DNA from: a virus
Direction: 5' to 3' (one strand)
DNA: 23,532 nucleotides
Virus record (IMG/VR): IMGVR_UViG_3300030107_003368
Location: 1-23,532 of that record
Below the pieces are notes generated by a model. That model had not been told where the DNA came from. It did not search any database and saw nothing but the letters and a program-made list of their open reading frames with translations. The position numbers were made by a program, and so were the translations under genes. This document shows positions 7,464 through 15,644 of the stretch, one piece after another (position 1 is the first letter of the stretch; each line of letters opens with the position of its first letter).

Positions 7464-8639
7464 ATGGCTTCTGCACTGAGCACGTTCACTGACTTCGTAG
7501 ACACGACTGGCCCGTCGTTCCTGACTACGGCCAACGATGTCGTCAACGAAGCCTGCAAGAACAACTACCTGCTTCGGCGCTTCCTTCGCGGGAAGGGCCC
7601 CTCTGAGACTGTCCAAGGTGGATCGACCATCAAGGACACGATCATGTTCGACGACGCCAGTACCTTCCAGTACTACGAGCCGAACGAGACGTTCACTTGG
7701 GAGAACCCCCAGGTGCTCACCAACTGGGAGATCCGCTGGCGGTTTGCTGTAGACCACATGGCCTACACGGACCAAGAGGTCGAGCTGAACGCCGGGTCTG
7801 GCATGAGCCGTGAGGCTCGCCACCAGGCGTACAAGAACCTCAAGCGGACCAAAGAGCAGCGCCTGTGGACTTCCATGCTGAACGGCATGGAGGACGGCCT
7901 GTTCACCGTCCCGTCGAGCACCGACATGGAAGACGCTGGCGGTACTAAGCCGTACAGCCTCCCGACGTTCATCAACGAAGACGACAACGGCTCGTACCAG
8001 GCTGGCTTCACTACGGTCCAGGGCATCAGCTCGACCGATCAGACGAAGTGGGTTCCCCAGCAGATGCTGGGCAACCCGGCTGGCACCCGCAAGCAGGGCT
8101 ATACCTCAAAGGATGTCAACAACTCTGGAAACATCATCTCCCATATGGACGAGATGTGGGACGACGTTCGCTTCGTCCCGCCCCCGACCCACGAAGAGTA
8201 CTTTGACAACCCCGAACTGAACGCGATGTTCATTGCGTGCAGCCGTGCTGGCTCGCGCATCTACACGCAACTGCTTCGGGCGAGCCAAGACACCTTCGTC
8301 TCTAGCACCCGCCAAGACCCGGCGTACATGCGTCCGCAGTTCGCTGGCATCGACGTTGAGGCCGTGGCCGCACTAGACGACTACGCTGGCTATGAGGGCC
8401 AGTACACCGAAGGCAGCAGCAGCGCCACCAACCGTGGTCCGCGCTACTACTTCATCAACGCGAACTACCTGAAGTTTGTGTTCCACACGGAACGCTACCT
8501 CTACATGCACCCCTCGATGCGTCACCCGAACCAGCCGTTCACGACCATCGTTCCCGTTGACTGCTGGCACAACTTCGTGTGCCGCTCGCGCCAGCGCCAG
8601 GGCATTCTTGGGCCTGACGCGAACATCTACGAGTACTAG
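7464..8639 (+). CDS. Major capsid protein
   Basis: This 391-residue protein lies directly after the scaffold. It has the look of an HK97-fold capsid protein: an N-terminal helix (MASALSTFTDFVDTTGPSFL), an extended-loop-like region with TIKDTIMFDDASTFQYYEPNE, a long helix around 110-145 (MSREARHQAYKNLKRTKEQRLW), and beta-rich A/P-domain sequence near the C-terminus (YYFINANYLKFVFHTERYL, then FVCRSRQRQGILG). Length fits podovirus coat proteins. CGGAG at 7449-7453 serves as ribosome site. The family assignment rests on position and overall pattern, since capsid sequences are poorly conserved. Confidence 0.88.
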   Translation: MASALSTFTDFVDTTGPSFLTTANDVVNEACKNNYLLRRFLRGKGPSETVQGGSTIKDTIMFDDASTFQYYEPNETFTWENPQVLTNWEIRWRFAVDHMAYTDQEVELNAGSGMSREARHQAYKNLKRTKEQRLWTSMLNGMEDGLFTVPSSTDMEDAGGTKPYSLPTFINEDDNGSYQAGFTTVQGISSTDQTKWVPQQMLGNPAGTRKQGYTSKDVNNSGNIISHMDEMWDDVRFVPPPTHEEYFDNPELNAMFIACSRAGSRIYTQLLRASQDTFVSSTRQDPAYMRPQFAGIDVEAVAALDDYAGYEGQYTEGSSSATNRGPRYYFINANYLKFVFHTERYLYMHPSMRHPNQPFTTIVPVDCWHNFVCRSRQRQGILGPDANIYEY

Positions 8640-8654
8640 GCCCAACTAGAGAAC

Positions 8655-8671
8655 AAGGAGATATACAGATG
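8655..8671 (+). promoter_or_regulatory. T7 gene 10-like ribosome binding site
   Basis: The sequence AAGGAGATATACAGATG, including the start codon, differs at one base from the T7 gene 10 initiation region (AAGGAGATATACATATG). It should drive very strong translation of the decoration-like protein, which is needed in hundreds of copies per virion. Confidence 0.75.
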
Positions 8672-9124
8672 ACTTCGACTCTACCTACTAGCGGCCCGCT
8701 TGGCTTTGAGGTGCGGCCGGAAACGGCTTTGCTGACATGCACCAACGCTCTTGTCGAGGGCGACCTGGTCATGCTGACCCTGTCTTCGGGCGCGTACACG
8801 GCTTGCACTAAATCGGCCACTGCCGACAGTACGCCAGACCACATTCTCGGTGTGGCGCTTAGAACCGTTGCCGCCGGGGCGGTTGGCGAAATTGCCATCA
8901 AGGGCCAGGTCAAGGTGTCGCGCCACGACACGGGTGCCGCTGGCCTTGCGGTCATTTGCGGCGGTGCCGCTGGGCGGGTCACGGCAGCGCCGACCGATCC
9001 GACCGATGACGGGTCTGCCTACATCAAGGTCGTCGGCATTGCGCTGGAGGCGGCTGGCTCTGCCGGAAACTTGGTTGAGTGCATGTTTGATGGCCTGAAC
9101 GGTTTCGCCTCTACCAACAACTAG
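8669..9124 (+). CDS. Probable head decoration (capsid stabilising) protein
   Basis: This 151-residue protein is rich in Gly, Ala, Val and Thr, with LVEGDLVMLT, HILGVALRTVAAGAVGEIAI and KGQVKVSR. This 'loses/gains property, value is recycled through VAxGxxGEIxIxGxV' pattern is typical of small beta-barrel capsid decoration proteins (DUF2190-like or lambda gpD-like in role). It follows the capsid gene by 29 bases and has the strongest ribosome site in the window, consistent with a high-copy surface protein. An alternative is a capsid fibre base. No enzymatic motifs are present. Confidence 0.7.
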   Translation: MTSTLPTSGPLGFEVRPETALLTCTNALVEGDLVMLTLSSGAYTACTKSATADSTPDHILGVALRTVAAGAVGEIAIKGQVKVSRHDTGAAGLAVICGGAAGRVTAAPTDPTDDGSAYIKVVGIALEAAGSAGNLVECMFDGLNGFASTNN

Positions 9125-9138
9125 CACTGACAACTCAC

Positions 9139-9169
9139 AGCCGCCGGGGGCACTGCGCTCCTGGCGGCT
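9139..9169 (+). terminator. 13-bp hairpin between decoration protein and next gene
   Basis: AGCCGCC (9139-9145) pairs exactly with GGCGGCT (9163-9169). The stem extends inward through six more pairs (two G-T wobbles) to a five-base loop, giving 13 pairs in 31 bases. The following bases are CCCACCCTTC-like with no T-run, so it is not a standard intrinsic terminator. It may be an attenuator, an RNA-processing site or an mRNA-stabilising end for the abundant capsid and decoration messages. Confidence 0.6.
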
Positions 9170-9199
9170 ACCCACCCTTCAGAACAATGGAGTGCCGCT

Positions 9200-9505
9200 A
9201 TGGGGCTTAGGACAGACGTTTCCGTCCCGATCTACGACAGCAACACCGTCACGACGCAAGCCTCTGCCGCTGCGGCTACCGACATTACGGTGCCTGCAAG
9301 TGCCTACTACGTCATTTTCACTGCGGTGTCAGGCGTGTACTACATCGGGCAAGACGGCAGTGCCTCCACGACGGGTGTTTACATGGAGCAGGGCGCACCT
9401 GGGCCGTCAAACTTTGGCGTCCATGTAGAGCCTGGCACCGTAATCCAGGTCACTAGCGCGAGCAGCGCAGTGTTCAACTACACCTTCTTCTACAACAAGC
9501 TGTAG
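9200..9505 (+). CDS. Small virion protein, paralogue A
   Basis: This 101-residue protein starts MGLRTDVSVPIYDSNTVTT and ends FNYTFFYNKL. It is beta-rich with no charged helices, and includes VIFTAVSGVYYIG and PGTVIQV. GGAG at 9189-9192 precedes the ATG. The next gene is a clear paralogue with the same opening (MGLRT), the same P-x-x-DSNTxTT segment, VIFxAV, YIG, PGPxN and the same FNYTFFYNK end. The position between decoration protein and connector suggests a head- or tail-surface component, perhaps a short fibre or a second decoration protein. The function is not recognisable from sequence. Confidence 0.75.
   Translation: MGLRTDVSVPIYDSNTVTTQASAAAATDITVPASAYYVIFTAVSGVYYIGQDGSASTTGVYMEQGAPGPSNFGVHVEPGTVIQVTSASSAVFNYTFFYNKL
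9473..9499 (+). repeat. 27-base perfect direct repeat, copy 1
   Basis: The 27 bases encoding FNYTFFYNK at the end of paralogue A are identical to 9808-9834 at the end of paralogue B, including every third codon position, while the rest of the two genes has diverged. This marks the 3' boundary of a tandem gene duplication or a gene-conversion patch. Confidence 0.85.
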
Positions 9506-9507
9506 TC

Positions 9508-9837
9508 ATGGGCCTTCGCACAAACCCGACGTACCCGATCTGGGACAGCAACACAGCCACGACTCACGTTGACAAGTCCAGTCTAACTGGCGCGCAAACT
9601 ACCAGTGTGGCCGTGCCTGACCAAGCGTACTGGGTCATCTTTAGCGCCGTAGATCGCACGAACGCCGCTATTTACATCGGAGACAACACAGGCGCTGACG
9701 CTGACACGGGCATTTACCTAGAAGCCGATCCGCCTGGGCCTGCAAACGTCAGCCTGGCGTGCAGCCCTGGAACGACGTTCAAGGTGCGGCACGACGCTGA
9801 CGGCATCTTCAACTACACCTTCTTCTACAACAAGTAG
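9508..9837 (+). CDS. Small virion protein, paralogue B
   Basis: This 109-residue paralogue of the preceding gene starts two bases after its stop. It shares MGLRT, P-I-x-DSNTxTT, VIFxAV, YIG, TGxYxE, PGPxN, PGTxxxV and FNYTFFYNK, and carries small insertions (about residues 20-30 and 52-65) relative to paralogue A. It is beta-rich with no catalytic motif. Two adjacent divergent copies suggest that both are structural and perhaps form a mixed complex or specialised sites on the virion. Its stop is two bases before the connector ATG. Confidence 0.75.
   Translation: MGLRTNPTYPIWDSNTATTHVDKSSLTGAQTTSVAVPDQAYWVIFSAVDRTNAAIYIGDNTGADADTGIYLEADPPGPANVSLACSPGTTFKVRHDADGIFNYTFFYNK
9808..9834 (+). repeat. 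27-base perfect direct repeat, copy 2
   Basis: This is the second copy of the FNYTFFYNK-coding segment, identical in all 27 bases to 9473-9499. Confidence 0.85.
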
Positions 9838-9839
9838 CC

Positions 9840-10952
9840 ATGACCCTCACCGCTCACGACGCGATCCGGCACATCGAGCACACGCTGGCCTCTGACGGCG
9901 TTCCGGCGGTGGGGGCCATGCGTATCCTCAATGACGCGGGCAACTTCCTCGTCAACATGCACAACTGGCGCTGGCTTGAGTCAGAGCAGGCCACGTTGGA
10001 CTTCGAGAAGGATACGAACTACATCTGGCTGCCCAGCAACTTCAGGGAGCTGCTGGGGGTGCAGACCGCCGATGGTCTGAACCAAGGCATCCAGATGACC
10101 ACCCAGCAGAAGTTGCTGGAACTGCGGGCTGTCGCGGTCGCCAATAGCTTCGTGTACCAGGCTGCGGTGGTTCACGCGCAGAGACAGGTGGCGGCGTCGA
10201 GCCAGTTGGTGTCGGATGCGGACCCGCTTGACGCCAGCTCGCTGATCCTCAACGACGGCATCAACCCGGCGGTGACGTTTACCTTCCGCAACGCCGCAGG
10301 GCTGGCAGACCTAGCCAACACAGAGACGGCGACGGCCCGCAACGTCACCCTGGGTTCGACCCGCGCGGCCAGCATTACGGCCCTGACGGACGCGATCAAC
10401 AAGGCCCCGGCTCTGTTCTTCAAGGCCGCAGACAACAACACCACGACGCCAGACAGCAAGGTCAACTTGACCTACAGCCGCCCTGGCACGGTCGGCAACC
10501 TAGGCTTACACGGTAACTGGTTCACAGACAGCAGCAGCAAGTTTGCCAACCCAGCGAACATGCAGGGAGGCGTTGGTGGCGGCGCTCCTCGCCCGCGCCT
10601 GGACATCTGGCCGACCCCTACGGCTGACACCCTCGGGGCTGTGACCGTGTACTACCGGGCGGGCTGGATGGCCGTGGAGGACGACAACCAGTTCCTCTAC
10701 CTGCCCGAGTGGATGGAGACGCTGTACTTGTTCCTGGTCCGCACGTTTGCGCGTGGGTACGAGCGCGAGAGTGAGTTCAACATTGGAACTGCACTTGGGG
10801 CGATGGCTGCTTCGCCGCTGTTTACTGCCGCCCAGCAGCGCGACAAGGAAATGACCCCGAGCCTTGGGGCTATGGCGGGTGGCGCGGCGCAGGGCGTCGT
10901 CAACGCCTACGACTACTTCTGGAACTTCACCAGCACTAGCGCCCCTAGCTGA
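9840..10952 (+). CDS. Head-tail connector / tail tubular protein A-like with an inserted domain
   Basis: This 370-residue protein has two flanking parts that look like a podovirus adaptor (T7 gp11 class). These are residues 1-110, with AMRILNDAGNFLVNMHNWRWLESEQATL and NYIWLPSNFRELLGV, and about 249-350, with RPRLDIWPTP, VTVYYRAGW and YLPEWMETLYLFLVRTFARGYE. Such proteins ring the portal and bind the tail nozzle. Residues about 121-248 are an extra domain (SQLVSDADPLD...GGVGGG) that also occurs in the next gene. The TGA overlaps the next ATG (TGATG). The connector identity is from pattern and position; no search was possible. Confidence 0.8.
   Translation: MTLTAHDAIRHIEHTLASDGVPAVGAMRILNDAGNFLVNMHNWRWLESEQATLDFEKDTNYIWLPSNFRELLGVQTADGLNQGIQMTTQQKLLELRAVAVANSFVYQAAVVHAQRQVAASSQLVSDADPLDASSLILNDGINPAVTFTFRNAAGLADLANTETATARNVTLGSTRAASITALTDAINKAPALFFKAADNNTTTPDSKVNLTYSRPGTVGNLGLHGNWFTDSSSKFANPANMQGGVGGGAPRPRLDIWPTPTADTLGAVTVYYRAGWMAVEDDNQFLYLPEWMETLYLFLVRTFARGYERESEFNIGTALGAMAASPLFTAAQQRDKEMTPSLGAMAGGAAQGVVNAYDYFWNFTSTSAPS
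10200..10583 (+). repeat. Shared inserted domain, copy in the connector
   Basis: Residues about 121-248 of the connector match residues 595-716 of the nozzle-like protein. Both begin SQLV, contain an LxDGxNxAVxFTF strand pair, and then share a 60-residue block starting AINxAPALxFKAA and ending in GG, in which I count 35 identical residues. It is a beta-rich accessory domain of unknown partner. Confidence 0.8.
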
Positions 10953-13900
10953 TGCCTAGCCGCCAAGAGGATCTAAAGTACCCGATCCGGGGTATCTCCG
11001 AGACGTACGGCTTCTCCTACGCGGAGGAGTTGACTTCTCGGGACGAGCAGAACATGCGCTCGATTGATCCCACTAACGGCAGGATCAGAGGGGCGCAGCG
11101 CGCAGGTTTGGGCCTGTATGCCGGGGACGGCATGGCCGTTACAGACAAGAAGATCAAGGCGCTAGGCGTCACGCACACCAACAAGGTGCAGCTCGACTAC
11201 GCGCAGGATCTGACCCCGGCGACGACCGCAGGCAACAGTCCGTACAAGTTCACACCTGCCAGCCCGTGCGCGGACCTAACTCAAGACGAGTATGGGACGT
11301 ACTACGCGCTGACAGAAACAGGGCATGTGACGGTGTTCAACGAGGAGTTGGGCGTTGTCAACGAGTTCGACATGCCAGAGGAGGCTCTCGACCCCTCGAC
11401 AGACCCGCTGGGAGGAACCGGGGCCAGTGACACTGAGCAGCAGCCGCCGGTCGCGTCTTGCATCGCCGTCGATCAGTACCTGAACATCTACATCGGCACA
11501 GGCGCGGCCTCGGCTACGGTTCCCAAGTGGTGCGCCGTGTACTGCTTCGCGCTGCTTGAGGACGACACATACGAACTGGCCTGGACGCGCCCGATGAATG
11601 CGTACGTCCTCGACCTTAAGTTCTACAAGAACGACCTGTACGTCCTTGCCTCCACGGCCAGCAGCTCTAACAGCGGCGAACTAGAGTGCATTTCGGCCAA
11701 CATGACGTACACGACTGGTGGCGGAACGCACAAGCTGACGCTAAACGAAAGCGTTGACTATGCTCTGATGCCGGAAGTGGGCGACAAGGTCTACTTGCAG
11801 TCCGACCAACTCGCCAACGGAACAAGTGCTGCTGTCATTGCCGCAGCCGGGAACAACAGCGCATACCTCAAGTTTTCTAGTGAACTGGCAGGTGCTGGAA
11901 CTGCGGCAGACACATGGACTGTCAAAGCGTGGCCTCAGTACCTGGACTTGTATGTGCGGCGCTTTGCAGGCACTGGCCCTGCTACCATCGGCGGTGACTT
12001 TGACGAGCCGGTGGTGTCTGGTGAGCCGCAGATTACGTTCGCGGTAGACGCCAGCAGCCTTGGGCACAGAATCACCTACAGCGGCCCTGGTGATGCGTGG
12101 CCGGGCATGCAGCCCCGGGCGGGAGACACGATTACGGTCAGCAATGCTCATGCGTCTGCTAACAACGGAAACTTCACCGTCAAGCACGCAACGCCGACAG
12201 AGTTGGTCGTCGTTGAAACCGTCGCTGCGGAAACGCCTGGCGACCACTTTGTAGTTAGCTGGAACGGTGGCCCCGGAGGCCCGAAGATTCCGCCCGGCAT
12301 GACGCGGAGAGAGTGGTTCCAGAAAAAGGGGTGGGATCAAAATTACGGCGACTCTGTTTCCTTTGTCGTGTCTGACAAGACCTGCCCGGTCATAACCATC
12401 AAGAACCCTGGCTTCCGTAAGCGGTTCACGACCGGCATGCTGAACTTGCAGCAGCAGTCAGGGCGGATGGACATCAGTGACGAAGGAGAGATGTACGTCA
12501 CTTGGGCTGCGTTTGACACGACGGCAAGCCCGTTCCCGTGCGCGAAGTCCTACCTGGCGCGGGTGTCGTTGCAGGGCACTGGGGGCAAGCAGTACAACGC
12601 GATCAATGAGCTGGAGAACTCTGGCGAGGCGTCAGACTACGGGGGCATTGGTCTTGAGGTTATGGCGGGGCCTACGGTCAGCAACAAGTTGAGCGTTGTC
12701 ACCGCCGGGACCAACGTCGGGGTGCAGGCGACCAGCCAGTTGGTGTGTACGGGTAACCCATCGGACGGCCACACGATCACGCTGGACGACGGCACAAACA
12801 CGGCAGTCGTATTTACGTTTCAGACCACACCTGGCAGTCACACCACGACTAACCGCAAGGTCAAGATCGGCAACCAGACCTGGAAGACGGTTGCGTACCT
12901 AGTCGAAGCCATCAACGAGGCCCCTGCGCTTCTGTTCAAGGCCGCTCACAATGACCCGGCCACGCCTGACGCCAAGGCTAACCTAGCCTTCAAGACGTAC
13001 GGCACCGCAGGAAACCTTGAGGCGCACGGCAACTGGTTTGCAGAAAGCGCGACTAACTTTGCGGACCCAGTCAACTTGACTGGCGGCGCTACTAACAGCC
13101 AGCAACGCCATTTCCGACGCTGGACTGTGGAGTCTAACGGCACGTTTGCAGCCGACAGCAGCTTCGCGAGCAACGGCATTGACCTGGGCGACGACAACTG
13201 GGCGATTGCCGCAGCCGGGGCGCAGCGCATCCGCATCGCTCAAGATAAAGACTCGAACTACTACCTGCCGTGGACACGCGCTGGCGGGACAGGCGATTAC
13301 CCGAACACGACAGACCTCATCACAACAGACGTAGACGGCGCGAACATCAAGGAGTTCGTGTTCGACAACTATGACGCTTCGGTAGCCCTTTCGTGCGCTG
13401 TGCCGGACTATGACCTGCCGGACTACTCGAACTCCGATGCGGCCCCAACGACGCACACCTACGCACTTGTAGGCGTGGCTGACGGTGCCAGCGACAACTC
13501 GGTTTACCGAGCTGAGTTAACAACGGTGACTCAGGATGTGCTTTCGCCGCGTGACATGCATGTCCTGGCCGTAGCCGACACATCGTTCAAGCGTGTATTG
13601 GCTGGCTCCTTCGCGTCTCCGACCACTGCATCGGGAACCGCCGCTGTTGACGGCAGTGCTCCGTACGTCCAGATGGTCTCTGCGTTCAGCAAGATCTACG
13701 TCACTGACGGGCGCAGTTACTTCCAGTACGACCCGAGCGAGGGCAACAACGGCACGATCTCAGACTGGTCTTGCACGAGCTATGGCCGCATCCCGCAGCG
13801 GTGTCGCCTGCTAGAGACCTGGCGCGGTCGCATGGTTCTAGGTCGTGACCCTGACGACCCGAGTGCCTGGCATATGAGCCGGGTATTCGACCCGAACGAC

Positions 13901-14902
13901 TGGGACAACTTCCCGCAGAACCCTAGCTCGGCAGACGCGATCAGCGCCCGCAACAGCAAGGCTGGCGGGGTCCCTGGGGTCATCAACACGATCATCCCGT
14001 ACACCGACGACCTGCTGATCTTTGGGTGCGACTCTAGTATCTGGCAGTTGACTGGCGACCCTCGGGCGGGTGGTCAACTGGACCTTGTCACTGACGCTGG
14101 AGGCATTGCCTTTGGCCGTCCCTGGTGCAAGGACCCCACTGGTCGCCTGTGGTTCTTCGGTGCCGAGGGTGGCCTGTATGTCATGTCGCCGTCTACGGGC
14201 ATGACGAATGTGTCCGTGGGGCGCGTCGGGCGTGGGTTGCAGGAGATCGACCTAGCCGCCAACTACGTCCAGCTCGTCTGGAACTACCTGGACGAGGGTG
14301 TTCACATCTTTGTAATTCCGTTTGCGGAGCAAGGGGCCGCTGGGTACGGCACAATCAAAGACCACTGGTTCTACGACGCCCGCAACAATGCGTTCCACCG
14401 CGACAGGTTTGGCAGCGCGACGGGAGACCACATCCAGCCCACAGCGGCGATTGCGGTCAACGGGGATCTGTTCAACGACCGAGTCATCATGCTGGGCGGT
14501 GAGGATGGCCGCGTCCGGCGTTGGGGCCGGGACGACTCAGGCAACATCCCGGTAGACGACGAGCAGACCTCGGCCACTGCCGTCAAGGCCATCGACAGCT
14601 ACGTCACTGCTGGGCCGCTGGTGCCGGTGCAGGCTAGTTACGCGGCCCAGATGTCTGAGTTCACGGCAGTCCTTGGCGAAACCCAGGACGGCGCGAACTA
14701 CGAGTTCTTCGCGTCGGACAACGCCGAGAGCATGGGGGCGGCTAAGGCTTCTGGCTCTCTGCATGCGGGCCGCAACAAGGCCAAGCTGATTCGTGTGGCT
14801 GGGGACAATGTGTTCATTCGCATGCGTAACGCCTCTACGGGCCAGCGGTGGGCGTACGAGTCCGGCTCAATCAACATGGCGTCTGGTGGTCCCAAGCGAT
14901 GA
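10952..14902 (+). CDS. Large tail nozzle / tail tubular protein B-like
   Basis: This 1316-residue protein starts RGISETYGFSYAEELTSRD, then DPTNGRIRGAQRAGL, an opening typical of podovirus nozzle proteins (T7 gp12 class by role). Repeated segments of the kind 'observable, value, strand turn' such as YGTYYALTETGHVTVFNE, YLNIYIGTG and SFKRVLAGSF suggest a beta-propeller core. Residues about 950-1130 (WRGRMVLGRDPDDPSAWHMS, VFDPNDWDNFP, YTDDLLIFGCDSSIWQLTGDP, GRLWFFGAEGGLYVMSP) are the most family-like region. Residues 595-716 are the domain shared with the connector. At 1316 residues it is much longer than T7 gp12 (794), the extra length being inserted beta domains. It closes the tail and is the DNA exit channel. 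Confidence 0.8.
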   Translation: MPSRQEDLKYPIRGISETYGFSYAEELTSRDEQNMRSIDPTNGRIRGAQRAGLGLYAGDGMAVTDKKIKALGVTHTNKVQLDYAQDLTPATTAGNSPYKFTPASPCADLTQDEYGTYYALTETGHVTVFNEELGVVNEFDMPEEALDPSTDPLGGTGASDTEQQPPVASCIAVDQYLNIYIGTGAASATVPKWCAVYCFALLEDDTYELAWTRPMNAYVLDLKFYKNDLYVLASTASSSNSGELECISANMTYTTGGGTHKLTLNESVDYALMPEVGDKVYLQSDQLANGTSAAVIAAAGNNSAYLKFSSELAGAGTAADTWTVKAWPQYLDLYVRRFAGTGPATIGGDFDEPVVSGEPQITFAVDASSLGHRITYSGPGDAWPGMQPRAGDTITVSNAHASANNGNFTVKHATPTELVVVETVAAETPGDHFVVSWNGGPGGPKIPPGMTRREWFQKKGWDQNYGDSVSFVVSDKTCPVITIKNPGFRKRFTTGMLNLQQQSGRMDISDEGEMYVTWAAFDTTASPFPCAKSYLARVSLQGTGGKQYNAINELENSGEASDYGGIGLEVMAGPTVSNKLSVVTAGTNVGVQATSQLVCTGNPSDGHTITLDDGTNTAVVFTFQTTPGSHTTTNRKVKIGNQTWKTVAYLVEAINEAPALLFKAAHNDPATPDAKANLAFKTYGTAGNLEAHGNWFAESATNFADPVNLTGGATNSQQRHFRRWTVESNGTFAADSSFASNGIDLGDDNWAIAAAGAQRIRIAQDKDSNYYLPWTRAGGTGDYPNTTDLITTDVDGANIKEFVFDNYDASVALSCAVPDYDLPDYSNSDAAPTTHTYALVGVADGASDNSVYRAELTTVTQDVLSPRDMHVLAVADTSFKRVLAGSFASPTTASGTAAVDGSAPYVQMVSAFSKIYVTDGRSYFQYDPSEGNNGTISDWSCTSYGRIPQRCRLLETWRGRMVLGRDPDDPSAWHMSRVFDPNDWDNFPQNPSSADAISARNSKAGGVPGVINTIIPYTDDLLIFGCDSSIWQLTGDPRAGGQLDLVTDAGGIAFGRPWCKDPTGRLWFFGAEGGLYVMSPSTGMTNVSVGRVGRGLQEIDLAANYVQLVWNYLDEGVHIFVIPFAEQGAAGYGTIKDHWFYDARNNAFHRDRFGSATGDHIQPTAAIAVNGDLFNDRVIMLGGEDGRVRRWGRDDSGNIPVDDEQTSATAVKAIDSYVTAGPLVPVQASYAAQMSEFTAVLGETQDGANYEFFASDNAESMGAAKASGSLHAGRNKAKLIRVAGDNVFIRMRNASTGQRWAYESGSINMASGGPKR
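12734..13099 (+). repeat. Shared inserted domain, copy in the nozzle protein
   Basis: Residues 595-716 begin SQLVCTGNPSDG and end NLTGGATN, aligning over their length with connector residues 121-248. The first 13 bases of both copies (agccagttggtgt) are identical; the rest of the DNA is diverged, so the duplication or parallel acquisition is not recent. Confidence 0.8.
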
Positions 14903-15138
14903 ACAAGACCAAGGCGCAGCGCATCCGAGAGATGACAGCAGAGGGCGTAGGCGGGCTGCCTGTTGGGTCAACGCGGCCCGATGACCCTAGGTACAGGCGC
15001 TTCACCCAGGCCAGCACGATGCCGTACGAGCAGTACCACCCCTATGACTTTCATGTCGATTCGTTCGGAAGGCTACGCATTGGCGCGGCCCCTGATGGCG
15101 GCGGCTTCGGTAGGCAGGAGCGGAGGAGGAGGCCGTGA
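14899..15138 (+). CDS. Small protein of unknown function
   Basis: This 79-residue protein starts at the ATG that overlaps the nozzle stop (ATGA) and reads MNKTKAQRIREMTAEGVGGL. It has a basic helix at the N-terminus, an aromatic-rich middle (MPYEQYHPYDFHVDSFGRL) and a Gly then Arg-rich end (RQERRRRP). No family is recognised. The C-terminal DNA also supplies the GGAGGAGGAGG ribosome site of the next gene, so part of its Arg/Gly-rich tail may reflect that overlap. Coupling on both sides argues for a real gene with a structural or assembly role. Confidence 0.6.
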   Translation: MNKTKAQRIREMTAEGVGGLPVGSTRPDDPRYRRFTQASTMPYEQYHPYDFHVDSFGRLRIGAAPDGGGFGRQERRRRP

Positions 15139-15644
15139 TGATAAACCGCATGATTGACGGCAAAGAGATCAGCGTGGCCCCTCATGTCAATGTGTACCCG
15201 GCGACCGAAGAGGATGTCCCCCGCCTGTTGTGGCTGGGGCACCTGTTCAACGAGGAGAGCGGTCGCCAGTTCGACATTGACAACGACCACTGGTGCCACT
15301 TCTGGCAGCAAGCCATTGCGAACGACCTGGGATGTGCGTTCTACGCAGCGCCGTCTAGGGAGGCCGACCCTGTCGGCATGATTATGGGGATCGTGTACCC
15401 GTCACACATCGACCAGCGGCTAGAGGTGACCGAGTCGCTGTGGTACTTGAGCAAGCCGTACAGGAGAGCCCGCACGGGCATCGAACTGCTGGACGCCCTG
15501 GAATGCTTTGCCGAGCTTATCGGCGCATCACGGATCAACATGACCCATTTGGCGAACCCCCACGGCAGGCGCATCCATCGCCTGTTTGAGCGACGAGGCT
15601 ACGTTGCTGCCGAGTGCAGCTACTACAAAGAGGTGAACCAGTAA
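15138..15644 (+). CDS. GNAT-family N-acetyltransferase
   Basis: This 168-residue protein starts at ATG 15138, preceded by a very strong GGAGGAGGAGG (15122-15132) and overlapping the previous stop (TGATG). A GTG at 15135 is the alternative start. The fold order fits GNAT: an opening YPATEEDVPRLLWL, a central beta strand pair (VGMIMGIVYP, LEVTESLWYL), the acetyl-CoA-binding motif with R112-x-G114 in RRARTGIELLDAL, then a helix and IHRLFERRGYVAAECSYYKEV. It would transfer an acetyl group from acetyl-CoA to an amine. Single GNAT genes are found among tail genes of several podoviruses; the substrate is unknown. It could modify a virion protein or a host target. Confidence 0.85.
   Translation: MINRMIDGKEISVAPHVNVYPATEEDVPRLLWLGHLFNEESGRQFDIDNDHWCHFWQQAIANDLGCAFYAAPSREADPVGMIMGIVYPSHIDQRLEVTESLWYLSKPYRRARTGIELLDALECFAELIGASRINMTHLANPHGRRIHRLFERRGYVAAECSYYKEVNQ

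Noticed and set aside
9125-9199. Standard rho-independent terminator
   Set aside because: The hairpin is strong but is followed by C-rich sequence with no T-run; recorded instead as a hairpin of uncertain role.
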